From Castor canadensis (lineage: Eukaryota > Chordata > Mammalia > Rodentia > Castoridae), in NCBI RefSeq assembly GCF_047511655.1, contig NC_133401.1, positions 12,122,001 to 12,186,000 on the forward strand: 64,000 nucleotides of DNA, read 5' to 3'. Below the pieces are notes generated by a model that searched no databases, was not told the DNA's origin, and saw only the letters and a program-made list of their open reading frames with translations. The number at the start of each line of letters is the position of its first letter. Positions within the stretch are counted from its first letter, which is position 1. Made by a program: the position numbers and the translations under genes. Below, piece after piece: positions 22,001 through 29,369 of this stretch.

Positions 22001-25000
22001 GTGGAGGCCAGAGAATGGCAATGTCTTTTGATCTTGTAACTTTTCCCCAGAACACTGAAGTTTACCCCATCCTGAGTTCTGCTCTCCATGACCCACAGTA
22101 CTTTGAAAAACCAGATGACTTCAACCCTGAACACTTTCTGGATGCCAATGGTGCATTTAAGAAGAATGATGCTTTTATTCCTTTTTCCATAGGTAAGCAG
22201 GACCCTCGATTCCTTTCCCAGACACCAGGTCCCATCCTCTCTTTGAGACAGATAATAACAGGTGCTTGTTTATTGGGCAATTAACATATCCCAACTGCTT
22301 TACCTGAGGTATCCCAGCCATCTTCACTACAACTTACAGAAGCCTTGAAAAGAGAGATTATGTCTTAAAGACCATGATGGTAAGCAGGACCAAATATTAA
22401 AAAAATCTCTAAATCTGAGGAAATACATTTTTTAAAAAAGCAATAACCAAAACACATCTGTGAGCATTTTTTTTCAGCCCCAACAATGTTCCTCAAATTG
22501 TCAATAGGACCATGCACATGCAGAATGGTCTATGGCTCCCACCAGATCCTCAGAGGTATAAGAAACTCCTGGTTTCTTATACCAGTTTATAAAGCACAGG
22601 ACAGCCATCTCTATTGGAGGCTGATGATAATGTCTCAAACAAATCACACAGAGACACTGTTTCTACCCCAGGAGTGGGATGTTGACATTCACAAAATAGT
22701 CAAACAACAATAATCTAATTAAATAATTTGATGCCTTCCCAGTGTTTAGGACTACCTGGCACAAAGCAGTATCCTCCAGGAAGCTGAGTGCCTGTTGCTC
22801 AAGCCTGTAATCCTGGCTACTCAGGAGGCAGAGATCTGGAGAATGAAAGTTCAAAGCTAGCCCTGGGCAAATAGTTCTTGGGACCCTATCTCAAAAACAT
22901 CCAACACAAAAAGGCTGGTGGAGTGGCTCAAGTGGTAGGGTGCTTGCCTTGCAAGTTTGAAGCCCTGAGTTCAAACACCAAAACCACCCAAAAAATATCC
23001 ACAAGCGGCAATTGTGTAACAAAATAATTTCCTGTCTCAATGGGAGAGGAAAAGCTTGCATGGGAAACTGGTTTCTAAGCTGAGGTCATATGGGAGAGTA
23101 TTGATCAGTCACTGGACAGTGTTTTCCAGGTAGAGGAAAGCCAGGGCAATGCCACATTTGAGAAGCTGTAGGAAGCTCTTGGTGAAGATAAGGCCTGGGA
23201 ACGTGAGTGAAGAGCTTAGCTGGGCAGGGCCTTGAAGGCTGAGGGATGAGTTTGTATTAACCCTTGAGCACTGGTGAGTTGAGGCATGCCTTGACAGGCT
23301 TGTCCTTGTTCCCACTCACCACTCTGATTTGTTAAAAGAAAAATAAAATTAGACAAATTAAATTTTATAGATTTTTTTGAGCAAACATTCCTGAATTGGA
23401 CAATATCCTGAACAGTAAAGATTCAGAGACCATCACCAGGGAAGTGGGCAGGCAGGTTTATAGACAGAAGGAAATGGACACACAGAAACTGTGCAATTAG
23501 TTACAGGTCCCCTTTTGCCTTATTTGGATGTGTCTGAATAGTCTATAGCCTTGGATTGGCTAACACTGACTGTTAATGATTGCTGAGACTTGGTTAATTG
23601 TTAGAAGAATATAATCTCAAATTAGTTTTCATTTGTTTACATATGAGCTTACAGTTGCTATGTACAGAGGCATCTTTAGGTCAAATTTAAATACAAACTT
23701 CAATGTTAAATGAAATGGGCTTTATCCATGTAAAAGCCCAATGTTCAGATTTCCTTTGGGAAGAAAGAAGGCCCCCAAAACAAGTCCTTATGCTTGAGTT
23801 TCACCCTGTGACTTCAGTGACTCAGGGGTCTGACCCTGCCCCTTCCTCTGTCCCATGCAATATCCTCCTCCCTCATTTCCTCTTCTTTGAGAGTAGGAAA
23901 CCGGTAGGCAGTGGGATGTGGTCAATTTCTCCATTGAGTCGTCCTATCCCAAGTTTACATAGAGGTAGAGATATAGAGAAATAAGAACAGAAACAGACAA
24001 ATTAGCAATACAGAGATGATAAGAATGCAGTAGGTAGATAAAGAGAGACACAGGGAGATTGAGACAGGGAGATCATGACAGAAAGAGATGTTTATAGTAG
24101 ACAGACAATGAACTTGAAGCAATAGAAGCAGTGAGAAAGGAATAAGAATAAGTAAGAGGAAGAGTAAGAAGAGAGGAGGAGAAAGAGGAGAAGGAGGAAG
24201 AGAAAGGAGGACTAATGAAAAGGTATCTTTAGTAGAAACGAAGATGAAAAGAAAAATAGACAAAAAAAACAGTGTTTGACAGGTATAGACAAAGGCAGAA
24301 GCAGATTCCCCAGGGCCAAGAGACAGACTGAACCAAAAGTCTGTTAGTGCCAAGAAACTATCAAAGGACATCTAAGCAGACATCCCAGGATGGGAAGGGT
24401 GTGTTGAGAGAGAAACAGCGGGCATCAGGCTGTCCTGGGAAAATCTGGGTCACAGAAGCAGTTTCAGAAAAACCCTACTGATCTCCTGTCTCCTGACTAC
24501 TGTAGATGCCAAAAGGATGTTTACTCTTCCCCATGGAGGTACAGTTTTCCAAAAACCTGAAAAATGCAGGGATGCCTGGAACCCATCTGGAGCTGGCCTT
24601 CTCAGGTTGCCAATTGGCAGATTAAGAAGTACCAAAACTTTCAGCCTCCCTTTGTTCTCGTTCTGCTCCAAGTCCATGGTTTATGAACGTAAATGTTTTC
24701 TTTATAGCGCTGAGAATCTGGTGGGAGTCATAGACCCCCCTCTACAAGTGCTTCAGTTTTATTCATAATTTTAAGAACATTTTTTGGGGAGAGATTTTTT
24801 GATGCTATGCTGGGGATTGAACTCAGGGTCTCATGCTTGCTAAGCAAGTGTACTGTCATTTGAGCCATGCCCCATTCTTTTGCTTTTTTTAGTTTATGTT
24901 TTATATAGGGTGTTGTACATTGACTGGGGACACAGTGGACATTTATTCTCCTACATCCACCTTCTGAGTAGGCTTTCACCATCATGCCTGGGGTGGGGGT

Positions 25001-25866
25001 ATGCAGGGGAGGAGGGAATTCTTGAAGCTCACAGATCTCAAGCAATGGCCAGAAGACAATCCAAAGAGCATCACATATGCAATGCCAGAAATACCACCTC
25101 CACACACTCCCAGAAACAAACAATCTACATGTGTAAGATTTTTTTAAGAAAGGTTCTTGCTATGCAACCCAGGCTAGCCTCAAACTTTCAGTCTTCCTGC
25201 CTCAGCCTCACAAGTGCTGAGATTACAGGTGTGCACCACTATGCCTGGTGTATATAAGGTTAATTTAAGAGTTTCTACAAATATAAACTTTACCGTCACA
25301 ACAGCCCCATGGATGGATGTCATATTCTTCACATGAGAATGAAGAGTATTAAGAACATTAAGTAAGGAATGTGTGCATACTTACGTACACACCCTCCATC
25401 CATCCACAAGTGGGTCCTGATCTCCTATGGGGGCTACTGAATCCTTGGGAAATATAACAAAAGTTACAAACCCTGTCTTAGAAGAATGAATATGGGTCAG
25501 CCATCTAAAGTTTTGCACCCAGTTTCAGAGGATTTGGGAACTCCCTAAAACAGTACCTTGGATTGCAGGTTAAAGGCCAAGTCCATGAACATCTATTGCA
25601 AATGGACACAGGTGTCTAAAGAATGAGACTGGGCAGACATTGTGCTGTCCCAGTGCCCACATGGCTGATCCTTTGTTCCCACAGGGAAGCGCATTTGTCT
25701 TGGTGAAGGCATTGCCCGCAATGAGTTGTTCCTTTTCTTCACCACCATCCTCCAGAATTTCTCCTTGGCCAGCCCCGTGGCCCCTAAGGACATCGATCTC
25801 ACACCCCGAGAGAATGGTTTGGGCAGAGTACCTCCCACTTACCAGATCTGCTTCTTACCCCTCTGA
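9199..25866 (+). CDS. CYP2B: Cytochrome P450 subfamily 2B gene, nine exons, complete
   Basis: Join of 9199-9369, 16626-16788, 16922-17071, 17903-18063, 18532-18708, 19340-19481, 20999-21186, 22051-22192 and 25685-25866 gives 1,476 nt: 491 codons plus TGA, with no internal stop. Every intron begins GT and ends AG. Order of parts: hydrophobic N-terminal ER anchor (residues 2-20), hinge PPGP (31-34), WxxxR (W121-R125, C-helix heme propionate contact), RRFS (125-128, the PKA-type site known in CYP2B), I-helix AGTETSS with Thr302, ExxR (E355-R358), and PFSIGKRICLG with heme-ligand Cys436. Length 491 is exactly that of mammalian CYP2B enzymes. Pocket positions known for the subfamily read I101, I104, I114, F115, F297, T302, L363, V367 and L477. 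Role by family: NADPH-P450-reductase-dependent monooxygenation of drugs, steroids and xenobiotics at the ER, typically CAR/PXR-inducible in liver. The orthologue number cannot be fixed from one window. Confidence 0.97.
9370..10080 (+). other. CYP2B intron 1, first part, no recognised element
   Basis: Starts with donor GTGAGG. No repeats were recognised apart from short AT-rich runs. Intron 1 as a whole (9370-16625, 7.26 kb) is by far the longest of the gene. Confidence 0.5.
10082..10199 (-). mobile_element. B1-type SINE monomer
   Basis: Antisense B1: agggtcttgccatgttgccc ... tcaccatgcctggcctca. Confidence 0.8.
10334..10406 (-). mobile_element. ID-type SINE
   Basis: gctggggattgaacctaggg ... 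aaatgctctaccactggcta, close to the canonical rodent ID sequence read antisense. It is preceded by a TC-rich tract at 10240-10330, the antisense of an A/G-rich SINE tail. Confidence 0.85.
10857..10935 (-). mobile_element. ID-type SINE
   Basis: actgggggttgaacccaggg, then aagcattctaccactctagt. Confidence 0.8.
11078..11290 (-). mobile_element. Composite B1/ID-type SINE
   Basis: Antisense ID half (ggtttgaactcagggctttg ... gtgctctaccatggagccac) followed by an antisense B1 half (ggagatggggtctcaaacta ... ggattacagttgtgtgccac). Confidence 0.85.
11292..11840 (-). mobile_element. Old L1 (L1M-type) ORF2 3-prime fragment
   Basis: Antisense text typical of the end of mammalian L1 ORF2: ccatgttgctgcagatgaca, tttttatggctgaagaatat and acagtgctgcaatgaacatg. 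Highly diverged, so ancient. Confidence 0.6.
11842..11912. repeat. (CTTC)n/(CCTC)n polypyrimidine microsatellite
   Basis: About ten CTTC/CTCC units in CYP2B intron 1, degenerating at both ends. Confidence 0.9.
12024..12101 (-). mobile_element. ID-type SINE
   Basis: gctggggatggaacccagtg ... gctctgagctacatccccag: an older canonical ID form, immediately next to a B1 monomer. Confidence 0.8.
12102..12217 (-). mobile_element. B1-type SINE monomer
   Basis: Antisense B1: aagttctcactatgtagaca ... gctgggattacagatgtgca. Together with the ID unit beside it this may be one composite element. Confidence 0.8.
12220..12890. other. CYP2B intron 1 unique or very old repeat DNA
   Basis: No gene. Words such as gcccttcaggaactgacatt near 12470 and the purine-rich stretch 12660-12860 resemble very old dispersed mammalian repeats, but I cannot name a family. 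Confidence 0.3.
12893..13088 (-). mobile_element. MaLR (MLT1-like) LTR fragment, antisense
   Basis: tcttagtctgttttctgttg, ctgagtactttataaactaa and gtggtttattcagctaacaa are the reverse of the conserved end of MLT1-type LTRs. It ends at a C-run (13086-13104). Confidence 0.5.
13105..14340 (+). mobile_element. MaLR internal 3-prime end plus LTR, with an insertion
   Basis: 13200-13500 resembles MaLR internal sequence (gggacttacttgttacctgt, aatgtctatcctatgcctat, agacttttgagttgttgctg). The LTR begins near 13500 and resumes at 14021 (gagaggtggaacctttaaaa), ending ggcattctgttatggcagca near 14310. The middle, 13550-14020, is foreign. Non-coding retroviral fossil in CYP2B intron 1. Confidence 0.55.
13550..14020. 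mobile_element. Unidentified 471-bp insertion inside the MaLR LTR
   Basis: Begins TGACTTTCCG and ends GCATTACA, so it has TG...CA ends in either orientation, like a solo LTR. No family was recognised, no coding sequence is seen, and no clear target duplication lies at the flanks. Confidence 0.35.
14345..14670. other. CYP2B intron 1, nothing recognised
   Basis: No open frame of interest, RNA gene or repeat family is apparent. Confidence 0.4.
14672..14845 (+). repeat. MIR SINE fragment
   Basis: Core-like text: ggaatcagagagatgtgggt, actcagttttctcttctgca and acatgaaatggtgacaataa follow the MIR order. Confidence 0.55.
14860..15340. repeat. Probable ancient dispersed repeat, family not assigned
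   Basis: Text such as tcacatagggccatgaggac and accatggtagagacatggga near 15300 resembles a very old widespread mammalian repeat. Too diverged to name. No gene. Confidence 0.25.
15377..15598 (-). mobile_element. Composite B1/ID-type SINE
   Basis: Antisense ID half (gtggtttgaactcagggcat ... cacctgagccacacctccag) then B1 half (ggagatggggtgtttcatga ... gtaggttacaggtgtgagct). Confidence 0.88.
15727..15845 (-). mobile_element. B1-type SINE monomer
   Basis: gtagggtctcactatgtaac ... actgccatgcctggctca, antisense, with a T-run at its left end. Confidence 0.82.
15846..16200 (-). mobile_element. Old L1 (L1M-type) fragment
   Basis: aaggttttattgaagctcaa and ttttttatttctgcataata, then tttcattgtatgaatctgtc: diverged antisense L1 3-prime region. 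Confidence 0.45.
16201..16625 (+). other. CYP2B intron 1 end
   Basis: No repeat recognised. It ends in a weak pyrimidine tract and the tttgcag acceptor of exon 2. Confidence 0.5.
16626..16788 (+). CDS. CYP2B: CYP2B exon 2 (residues 58-112)
   Basis: Acceptor tttgcag, donor GTGAGT. It encodes [14 protein letters not shown], then the B and B-prime helix region with [11 protein letters not shown] (SRS-1, residues about 94-104). At 163 nt it leaves phase 1, splitting Gly112, as in all CYP2B genes. Confidence 0.96.
16922..17071 (+). CDS. CYP2B: CYP2B exon 3 (residues 112-162)
   Basis: Acceptor ctccag, donor GTAAGA, 150 nt. It encodes [16 protein letters not shown] with the WxxxR C-helix motif and the Ser128 phosphosite context, then [20 protein letters not shown], a strongly conserved CYP2 D-helix segment. 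Intron 2 is only 133 bp. Confidence 0.96.
17072..17574 (+). other. CYP2B intron 3, purine-rich first half
   Basis: 17140-17330 is dominated by agagacagagagag-like words, a degenerate (GA)n-related tract. A similar tract follows the exon 3 relic of the pseudogene. Confidence 0.5.
17575..17768 (+). repeat. MIR SINE
   Basis: Good MIR match: ggtcaaatcacttaacctct, then acaatgtgggggtaataaca and gtaaagtgcttagatttggg. Confidence 0.75.
17903..18063 (+). CDS. CYP2B: CYP2B exon 4 (residues 162-215)
   Basis: Acceptor tcctag, donor GTCAGG, 161 nt. It encodes [20 protein letters not shown], then the F-helix region (SRS-2, about residues 195-210). It ends in Gln215 at phase 0. Confidence 0.96.
18375..18462 (-). 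mobile_element. ID-type SINE in CYP2B intron 4
   Basis: T-run, agggtttgaacacagtgcct, caggtgctctagcacttgag. It ends about 70 bp before exon 5. Confidence 0.85.
18532..18708 (+). CDS. CYP2B: CYP2B exon 5 (residues 216-274)
   Basis: Acceptor cttgcag, donor GTAGGA, 177 nt. It encodes the F-G loop and G-helix ([20 protein letters not shown]), then [20 protein letters not shown], a CYP2 hallmark. The donor is immediately followed by a purine-rich tract. Confidence 0.96.
18720..19250. repeat. Purine-rich tract with (GGGA)n(GA)n microsatellite
   Basis: Intron 5 is almost wholly A+G on the + strand. The perfect core is 18911-19009: about eight GGGA units then about 30 GA units. Long open frames on either strand here are products of this low complexity, not genes. 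Confidence 0.95.
19340..19481 (+). CDS. CYP2B: CYP2B exon 6 (residues 275-322), I-helix
   Basis: Acceptor aaccag, donor GTAAGC, 142 nt. It encodes the long I-helix with [19 protein letters not shown]. Thr302 is the conserved oxygen-activation threonine, and F297 and A298 line the pocket (SRS-4). Confidence 0.97.
19695..20620. repeat. Long degenerate (CATC/CATT)n tract in CYP2B intron 6
   Basis: 19699-19860 and 19960-20000 are near-perfect CCAT/CATT repeats. Up to about 20620 the sequence keeps att-cat-tca words and looks like a decayed extension of the same array. Confidence 0.85.
19861..19952 (-). mobile_element. ID-type SINE inserted in the CATC tract
   Basis: T-run, ttttaactcagggcctcatg, caggcacttttaccacttga. 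Repeat units continue on both sides, so it entered the array after it had formed. Confidence 0.88.
20743..20782. repeat. (GT)n microsatellite
   Basis: About 18 GT units with two interruptions, in intron 6. Confidence 0.9.
20999..21186 (+). CDS. CYP2B: CYP2B exon 7 (residues 322-384), K-helix
   Basis: Acceptor tgtgcag, donor GTGAGA, 188 nt. It encodes the J and K helices with [20 protein letters not shown]355 and R358 form the ExxR pair. SRS-5 holds L363 and V367. It ends in Lys384 at phase 0. Confidence 0.96.
21235..21458 (-). mobile_element. Composite B1/ID-type SINE in CYP2B intron 7
   Basis: aaggatttgaactcaggact, gtttgagccacacctccagc, then B1 half ggtcttgctttttgtcctgg ... tgagatgacaggtgtacatc. 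Confidence 0.85.
21470..21535 (+). mobile_element. L1 3-prime tail fragment
   Basis: gaacttttgtaaatgtcaag and gtaccctcagcacaacaata match the last bases of the L1 3-prime UTR seen at 3640-3690, with an A-rich end. Only about 65 bp. Confidence 0.7.
21745..21990 (-). mobile_element. L1 3-prime UTR fragment
   Basis: Antisense of the same L1 3-prime UTR: acaaaggttcttacaatata, aattcaccccctccatcatt, then gaagaatttcaacaggtatc. It ends about 60 bp before CYP2B exon 8. Confidence 0.75.
22051..22192 (+). CDS. CYP2B: CYP2B exon 8 (residues 385-432)
   Basis: Acceptor ttccccag, donor GTAAGC, 142 nt. It encodes [18 protein letters not shown] and the PERF-like [10 protein letters not shown] segment, then AFIPFSIG, the first half of the heme-binding loop. 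The exon 8/9 junction splits Gly432. Confidence 0.96.
22193..22780 (+). other. CYP2B intron 8, first part
   Basis: No repeat family recognised. Intron 8 is 3.5 kb in all. Confidence 0.4.
22784..23000 (+). mobile_element. Composite B1/ID-type SINE
   Basis: cctgtaatcctggctactca ... gggcaaatagttcttgggac, then gtggctcaagtggtagggtg and ccctgagttcaaacaccaaa. One of the cleanest sense copies in the window, with a 14-nt A/C-rich linker between halves. Confidence 0.9.
23110..23310. repeat. Probable ancient dispersed repeat, family not assigned
   Basis: gggcagggccttgaaggctg and neighbouring text resemble the same old repeat type suspected at 14860-15340. Low certainty. Confidence 0.25.
23338..23745 (-). 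mobile_element. Old LTR-like repeat, family not assigned
   Basis: tttttttgagcaaacattcc, gggcaggcaggtttatagac, ttttgccttatttggatgtg and aatgaaatgggctttatcca occur in an order I associate with an old mammalian retroviral LTR. No coding sequence. Confidence 0.35.
23950..24400. repeat. Purine-rich degenerate tract in CYP2B intron 8
   Basis: Dominated by agagagacaggga and gaggaggagaaag words. No perfect core. The complementary strand opens a 138-codon frame that is only low-complexity. Confidence 0.7.
24405..24780. other. CYP2B intron 8, nothing recognised
   Basis: No exon-like P450 homology, RNA gene or known repeat was found. Confidence 0.4.
24781..24878 (-). mobile_element. ID-type SINE
   Basis: gctggggattgaactcaggg, gtactgtcatttgagccatg. 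Confidence 0.85.
25138..25253 (-). mobile_element. B1-type SINE monomer
   Basis: aaaggttcttgctatgcaac ... gtgctgagattacaggtgtg. Confidence 0.85.
25685..25866 (+). CDS. CYP2B: CYP2B exon 9 and stop (residues 432-491)
   Basis: Acceptor tcccacag. It encodes [20 protein letters not shown] with heme-ligand Cys436, then the C-terminal beta sheet and SRS-6 (L477), ending in FLPL and TGA at 25864-25866. Most CYP2B proteins known to me end in Arg or Ser, so the terminal Leu491 is a small peculiarity. Confidence 0.96.
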
Positions 25867-26264
25867 ATGGGGCAAGAGAAGAGGGCCAAAGGATTTCACA
25901 GTCAATAAGTGTCTCCACCTCAGTAGGGAATGGGTTCTGACTCCCTTCACCTCAGCAAGACATACTGTAAAACAGTATCCTTCTCTTCCTCGGTTGCTTA
26001 CCATGGCAGTGTCCTTTTTAGAGTCTCATCATGCTACAGTTCTTGAAAGCTCTAAGATGTGTTTCTTCTCCTGTTAATAGAACTGCAGAAGCTAGAAGAA
26101 ATCTCAGGGACAATGATTCCCTTTTCTTGGTGTTTATATAGAAACTGGGGACTGAAAGAGGAAAGTTGACTCAAGGCCCATCTGCAGTTGTGCGTCCCAG
26201 CTTATGCTGAGTGTCTTCTGTCTTGTTTAGAACAACCACAGTTCCCATTTATCAGCTCCTTGTG
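25867..26264 (+). other. CYP2B: CYP2B 3-prime UTR, proximal part (inferred)
   Basis: Unique sequence directly after the TGA. No AATAAA or ATTAAA is seen here, so the transcript probably extends beyond it. Confidence 0.45.
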
Positions 26265-26470
26265 CTCTGTGACATATGCTAAAGGGCTATGGTATGATTT
26301 CTCGTGACTCCTCCCCTCAGTAGCCCCATGTAGTGGGTACACTGATCCTTCCCCTTTTATAGATGAGTAGTGGAGGCCAGACATTGACACCAGTTGCCTG
26401 AAGTCACACTGCTAGTGAGTGGAGGAGCACTGTCACATTCTGACTTTAGAACCCAAACACTTCCCTAATG
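26265..26470 (-). repeat. MIR SINE
   Basis: Antisense MIR: ccttttatagatgagtagtg, ttgcctgaagtcacactgct, agtgagtggaggagcac. Confidence 0.65.
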
Positions 26471-26479
26471 ACATCGATC

Positions 26480-26775
26480 AATGCATTTAAATTAAGGCTA
26501 GATTCCCACAACATGAAATTGACCTTTTCAAAGTGTACAAGTCAGTCATTCAGTTCTTTCATAATGTTTTTATACTTTTGTCACCCCTCAAAAGAAACCC
26601 TGTACCTATGAAGTAGGTAATCCCCATTCCTATTCCACTCCCTCCCAGGCCATGAAAGCACCAATGTGGTGTCTATAGACCTGCCTCTTCTGGATTTGTC
26701 ATATAAATGGGGTCTTACAGTATATGATCTTTTGTGTCTGATGTCTTTTATTTCACACAGTTCTTTCGAGATTCC
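26480..26775 (-). mobile_element. Old L1 (L1M-type) 3-prime fragment
   Basis: gtcacccctcaaaagaaacc, ttctggatttgtcatataaa and gatcttttgtgtctgatgtc are the antisense of a well-known old mammalian L1 end. Confidence 0.65.
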
Positions 26776-26931
26776 TTTATGTCACAGACTGTGGTTGCAC
26801 ACTGTCTCACTCACATTCTTAGCACCCCTCCCTGCTTCTTTTCTCTATGCCAAGGGGTCCTCAGTCAAAGCCTCTAATCTGTGTGATTCTATACTAGCAC
26901 CTTGGATACTTGGATTACCCGATTCCCCTTT

Positions 26932-27256
26932 TATTATTTTTTTTTGGCAGTACTGAGTTTTGAACTCAGGGCCTTCCAAGTGCTACACCAATTGAACAAT
27001 GCCCCCAGTCCTTTTTTGCCTTAGTTATTTTTCAGATAGGGTCTTGCATTTATTTCCAGGGAGGTTTAGTCTTCCATCTCCTATTTACACTTCTCATGTA
27101 GCTGGGATGACAGGTGTGTGACACCACACCCAGCTTTTTGTGGATTGAGATGTGGTATCTCTCACTTTTTTGCCCAAGCTGACCTTGAATCTCAATCTTT
27201 CCAGTCTCTTCCTCTGAAGAAACTAGAATTACAGGTGTGAATCCCCTTACCTGGAC
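26932..27256 (-). mobile_element. Composite SINE with one ID and two B1-like units
   Basis: ID unit (gttttgaactcagggccttc) followed by two consecutive B1-like units (ending gggatgacaggtgtgtgaca and agaattacaggtgtgaatcc), about 325 bp in all. The same trimeric layout recurs elsewhere in the window. Confidence 0.8.
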
Positions 27257-27391
27257 TTAAATGTTCTGAGAATCAAGTAAACATCAAAGCCTGACTTCCC
27301 TGGGTCAGCAGTTGATACGTGCCACATTGCATTCAACCTATTGCTTATCAGTTCCTTAGGAATCTTTTCAGAAGAACTCTTTTGTCCTTTA

Positions 27392-27590
27392 GTGGTAGTG
27401 GGGTTTGAACTTAGGGCTTTGCACTTGCAAAAAGGCACTCTACCACTTGAGCCACACCTCCAGTCCATTTTTCTCTGGTTATTTTGGAAATGGAGTCTCA
27501 TGAATTATTTGCCTGGGCTGACTTTGAACCTTGATGTTCCTGAGCTCAGCCTCCCCGGATAATAGGTGTGGGCCACCGTTACCTGGCCAG
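27392..27590 (-). mobile_element. Composite B1/ID-type SINE
   Basis: ggggtttgaacttagggctt, acttgagccacacctccagt, then B1 half ggaaatggagtctcatgaat ... gataataggtgtgggccacc. Confidence 0.88.
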
Positions 27591-28266
27591 AAGGACTTTT
27601 GATGAGAACTTCTCCCTTATCTCAATGACAGTTCTGTGAAAGTTAAAACTGTTATATTGCTCACTGCTGTGCTGTCAGTGCCTGAATAATTGTGTGAACT
27701 ATGACAGGTGTTCAAAATATATGCTGAGGAATAAACCAATAAACAAATGAATGTCTACATAAGCCACCTCTTCAATCAACCCAAAATGGAGATTGACTTC
27801 TTCCATCCGACCATCTTGCCTTCTGCATCTCCATATCTCACTTTCATCTGATGCTCAAAATAAATTTCTATTCCAAAAGGACACAGGATGGCCCCAATTC
27901 TCCCTGTCAACATACCTTAATCTTATGCTGTAATGTCATCTCTGACAAAGCTGGCTGAGAGCCAATCTCACAATGGCTCCATACATCCCATTGTTTGGCC
28001 TAATTGAAGGAATACTTGCTCATTTATGATAATTGCTTATGAAATTATCTTCAGCCAGTCAGGGATCAGCAGGAAGCTGGACTCAACAATGAGGTGCTAA
28101 GATTCTGGTCTCTGCACTGTCAGCCATATTGGTCTCGCTATGGTATGTAAAGTGTTGGTAGGAACTCTGCCAAGGTAGATTTCTGGTACACCCTCCTTCA
28201 CAGAAATAAAGCAACAAACAGCAGCCTGCCTTTAAGAGAGACAGAAGAACAGGCAGAGAAAGGACT
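27591..28266. other. Spacer between intact CYP2B and its pseudogene
   Basis: Holds the candidate polyadenylation signals and the former 5-prime flank of the dead copy. A weak TATA-like ataaagcaac at 28207 lies 60 bp before the pseudogene ATG. The start-to-start spacing is not informative, but stop-to-ATG is only 2.4 kb. Confidence 0.4.
27730..27743 (+). terminator. Candidate polyadenylation signals for CYP2B
   Basis: Two AATAAA hexamers (27730-27735 and 27738-27743) are the first I see after the stop codon, about 1.86 kb downstream. Human CYP2B6 also has a long, repeat-containing 3-prime UTR, so this distance is plausible. The intervening DNA would put a MIR, an old L1 piece and two SINEs in the UTR. 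A non-canonical earlier signal is possible. Confidence 0.3.
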
Positions 28267-28437
28267 ATGTTGCTATCTGGCTTCTTCCTGTTCACCATCC
28301 TCATTGGCTTCTTTCTACTCTGGGTCTGAGGCCACTCCAAATCCAAGGGCCACATCCATCCTGGACCCCAACCTCTGCCTTTCCTTAGGAACATTTTGCA
28401 AATAGACCCCAAAGGCTTTCTCAAGTCCTTTGAGTTG
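28267..28437 (+). pseudogene. CYP2 pseudogene exon 1
   Basis: 171 nt, the same length as the intact exon, with ATG and donor GTGAGT kept. It reads MLLSGFFLFTILIGFFLLWV, then TGA at 28327-28329 where the intact copy has Arg21 (a C-to-T change in an Arg codon is the likely route). Downstream HPGPQPLPFLRNILQ and KGFLKSFEL still match the hinge and first beta strand. Confidence 0.9.
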
Positions 28438-28946
28438 GTGAGTTGGAGAGGGGAAAAGGAGAGGAGACAGGAAGTTGAAGAAAAGGAAGTAGAGCTCACA
28501 GGCAGCAAGGCAGTGATGGGTCCACCATGGTTCAGACTTTCTAGACCAGCTTGGGAATTCTCTCCTTCCAGTCAGGTTTTGGCCACTTAGAGAAGCTTCT
28601 GGAATTCCTATGAGAATGAATGGAGGGAAGGTAGACTTCATGGAGAATTCCTGATAGACATGTGGCTTTGAGCCATGGTACTGGGGTTGGGGAAGGAGAG
28701 GTCTTAGAAATTGTGTGGGGAGTCTGCACTTCATATAATCAAAGCCAAGAAGGGTTCTTGGACAAGTCGAGATGTATGGACACTTGGAGAATGGTTTACT
28801 GATGAAGCTTGGATGACTCCACAGGGTTCAAACTCTGGTTCATCTCTACATGTGGGGCTCAGGCCACATTTGGGCATGTAATCCAGGTGGGGGGGTGAAG
28901 GATTTGTCTTGGGTCAGATGATGAGATCTTTACCCTCCTTCCACAA

Positions 28947-29110
28947 CTGTGAGAGAAATATGGGGACATATTCACAGTCTATCTGGGGTCCAAGCCCATC
29001 TTGTATCCCATGTGGATACAAGATGATGCAGGAGGCCCTGGTGGATAATGCTGAGCCTTTCTTTGGGCAAGGTCTCATCAGCATCACTGATCCCAACTTC
29101 CAGGGAATAG
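28947..29110 (+). pseudogene. CYP2 pseudogene exon 2
   Basis: The acceptor AG has become AA (ccacaa). The second codon is TGA (CTG TGA GAG AAA TAT against LREKY). At 164 nt it is one base longer than the intact exon, so the frame shifts near residue 80: EKYGDIFTVYLG in one frame, QEALVDNAEPFFGQG in another. The donor GTAAGT is intact. Confidence 0.9.
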
Positions 29111-29199
29111 GTAAGTGGGCCTTGGGTGGGGCACAGTTGGGGGAAGAAGGGATGATCACTAGAGTCCCCCCAGCCTTCCCTCCACGCTGCTCCAATCAG

Positions 29200-29349
29200 G
29201 TGTGACCTTCACCAATGGAAAGCCTTGGAAAGTCTTCTGATAGTTCTGTCTGACCATGTGGAAGGATTTGGGGATGGGAAAGCAGAGCATGGAGAAATGA
29301 ATCAAGAAGGAGGCTCACTGTTTGGTGGAACAGCTGCAGAAATCCCAGG
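29200..29349 (+). pseudogene. CYP2 pseudogene exon 3
   Basis: Exactly 150 nt with good acceptor (atcag) and donor GTGAGC. It reads VTFTNGKPWKVF, then TGA TAG where the intact gene has Leu-Arg-Arg, so the C-helix arginine of WxxxR is lost. It continues KDLGMGKQSMEK, TGA, IKKEAHCLVEQLQKSQ. Pseudogene intron 2 is only 89 bp. Confidence 0.9.
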
Positions 29350-29369
29350 GTGAGCTCTGGGTTCTGGCC

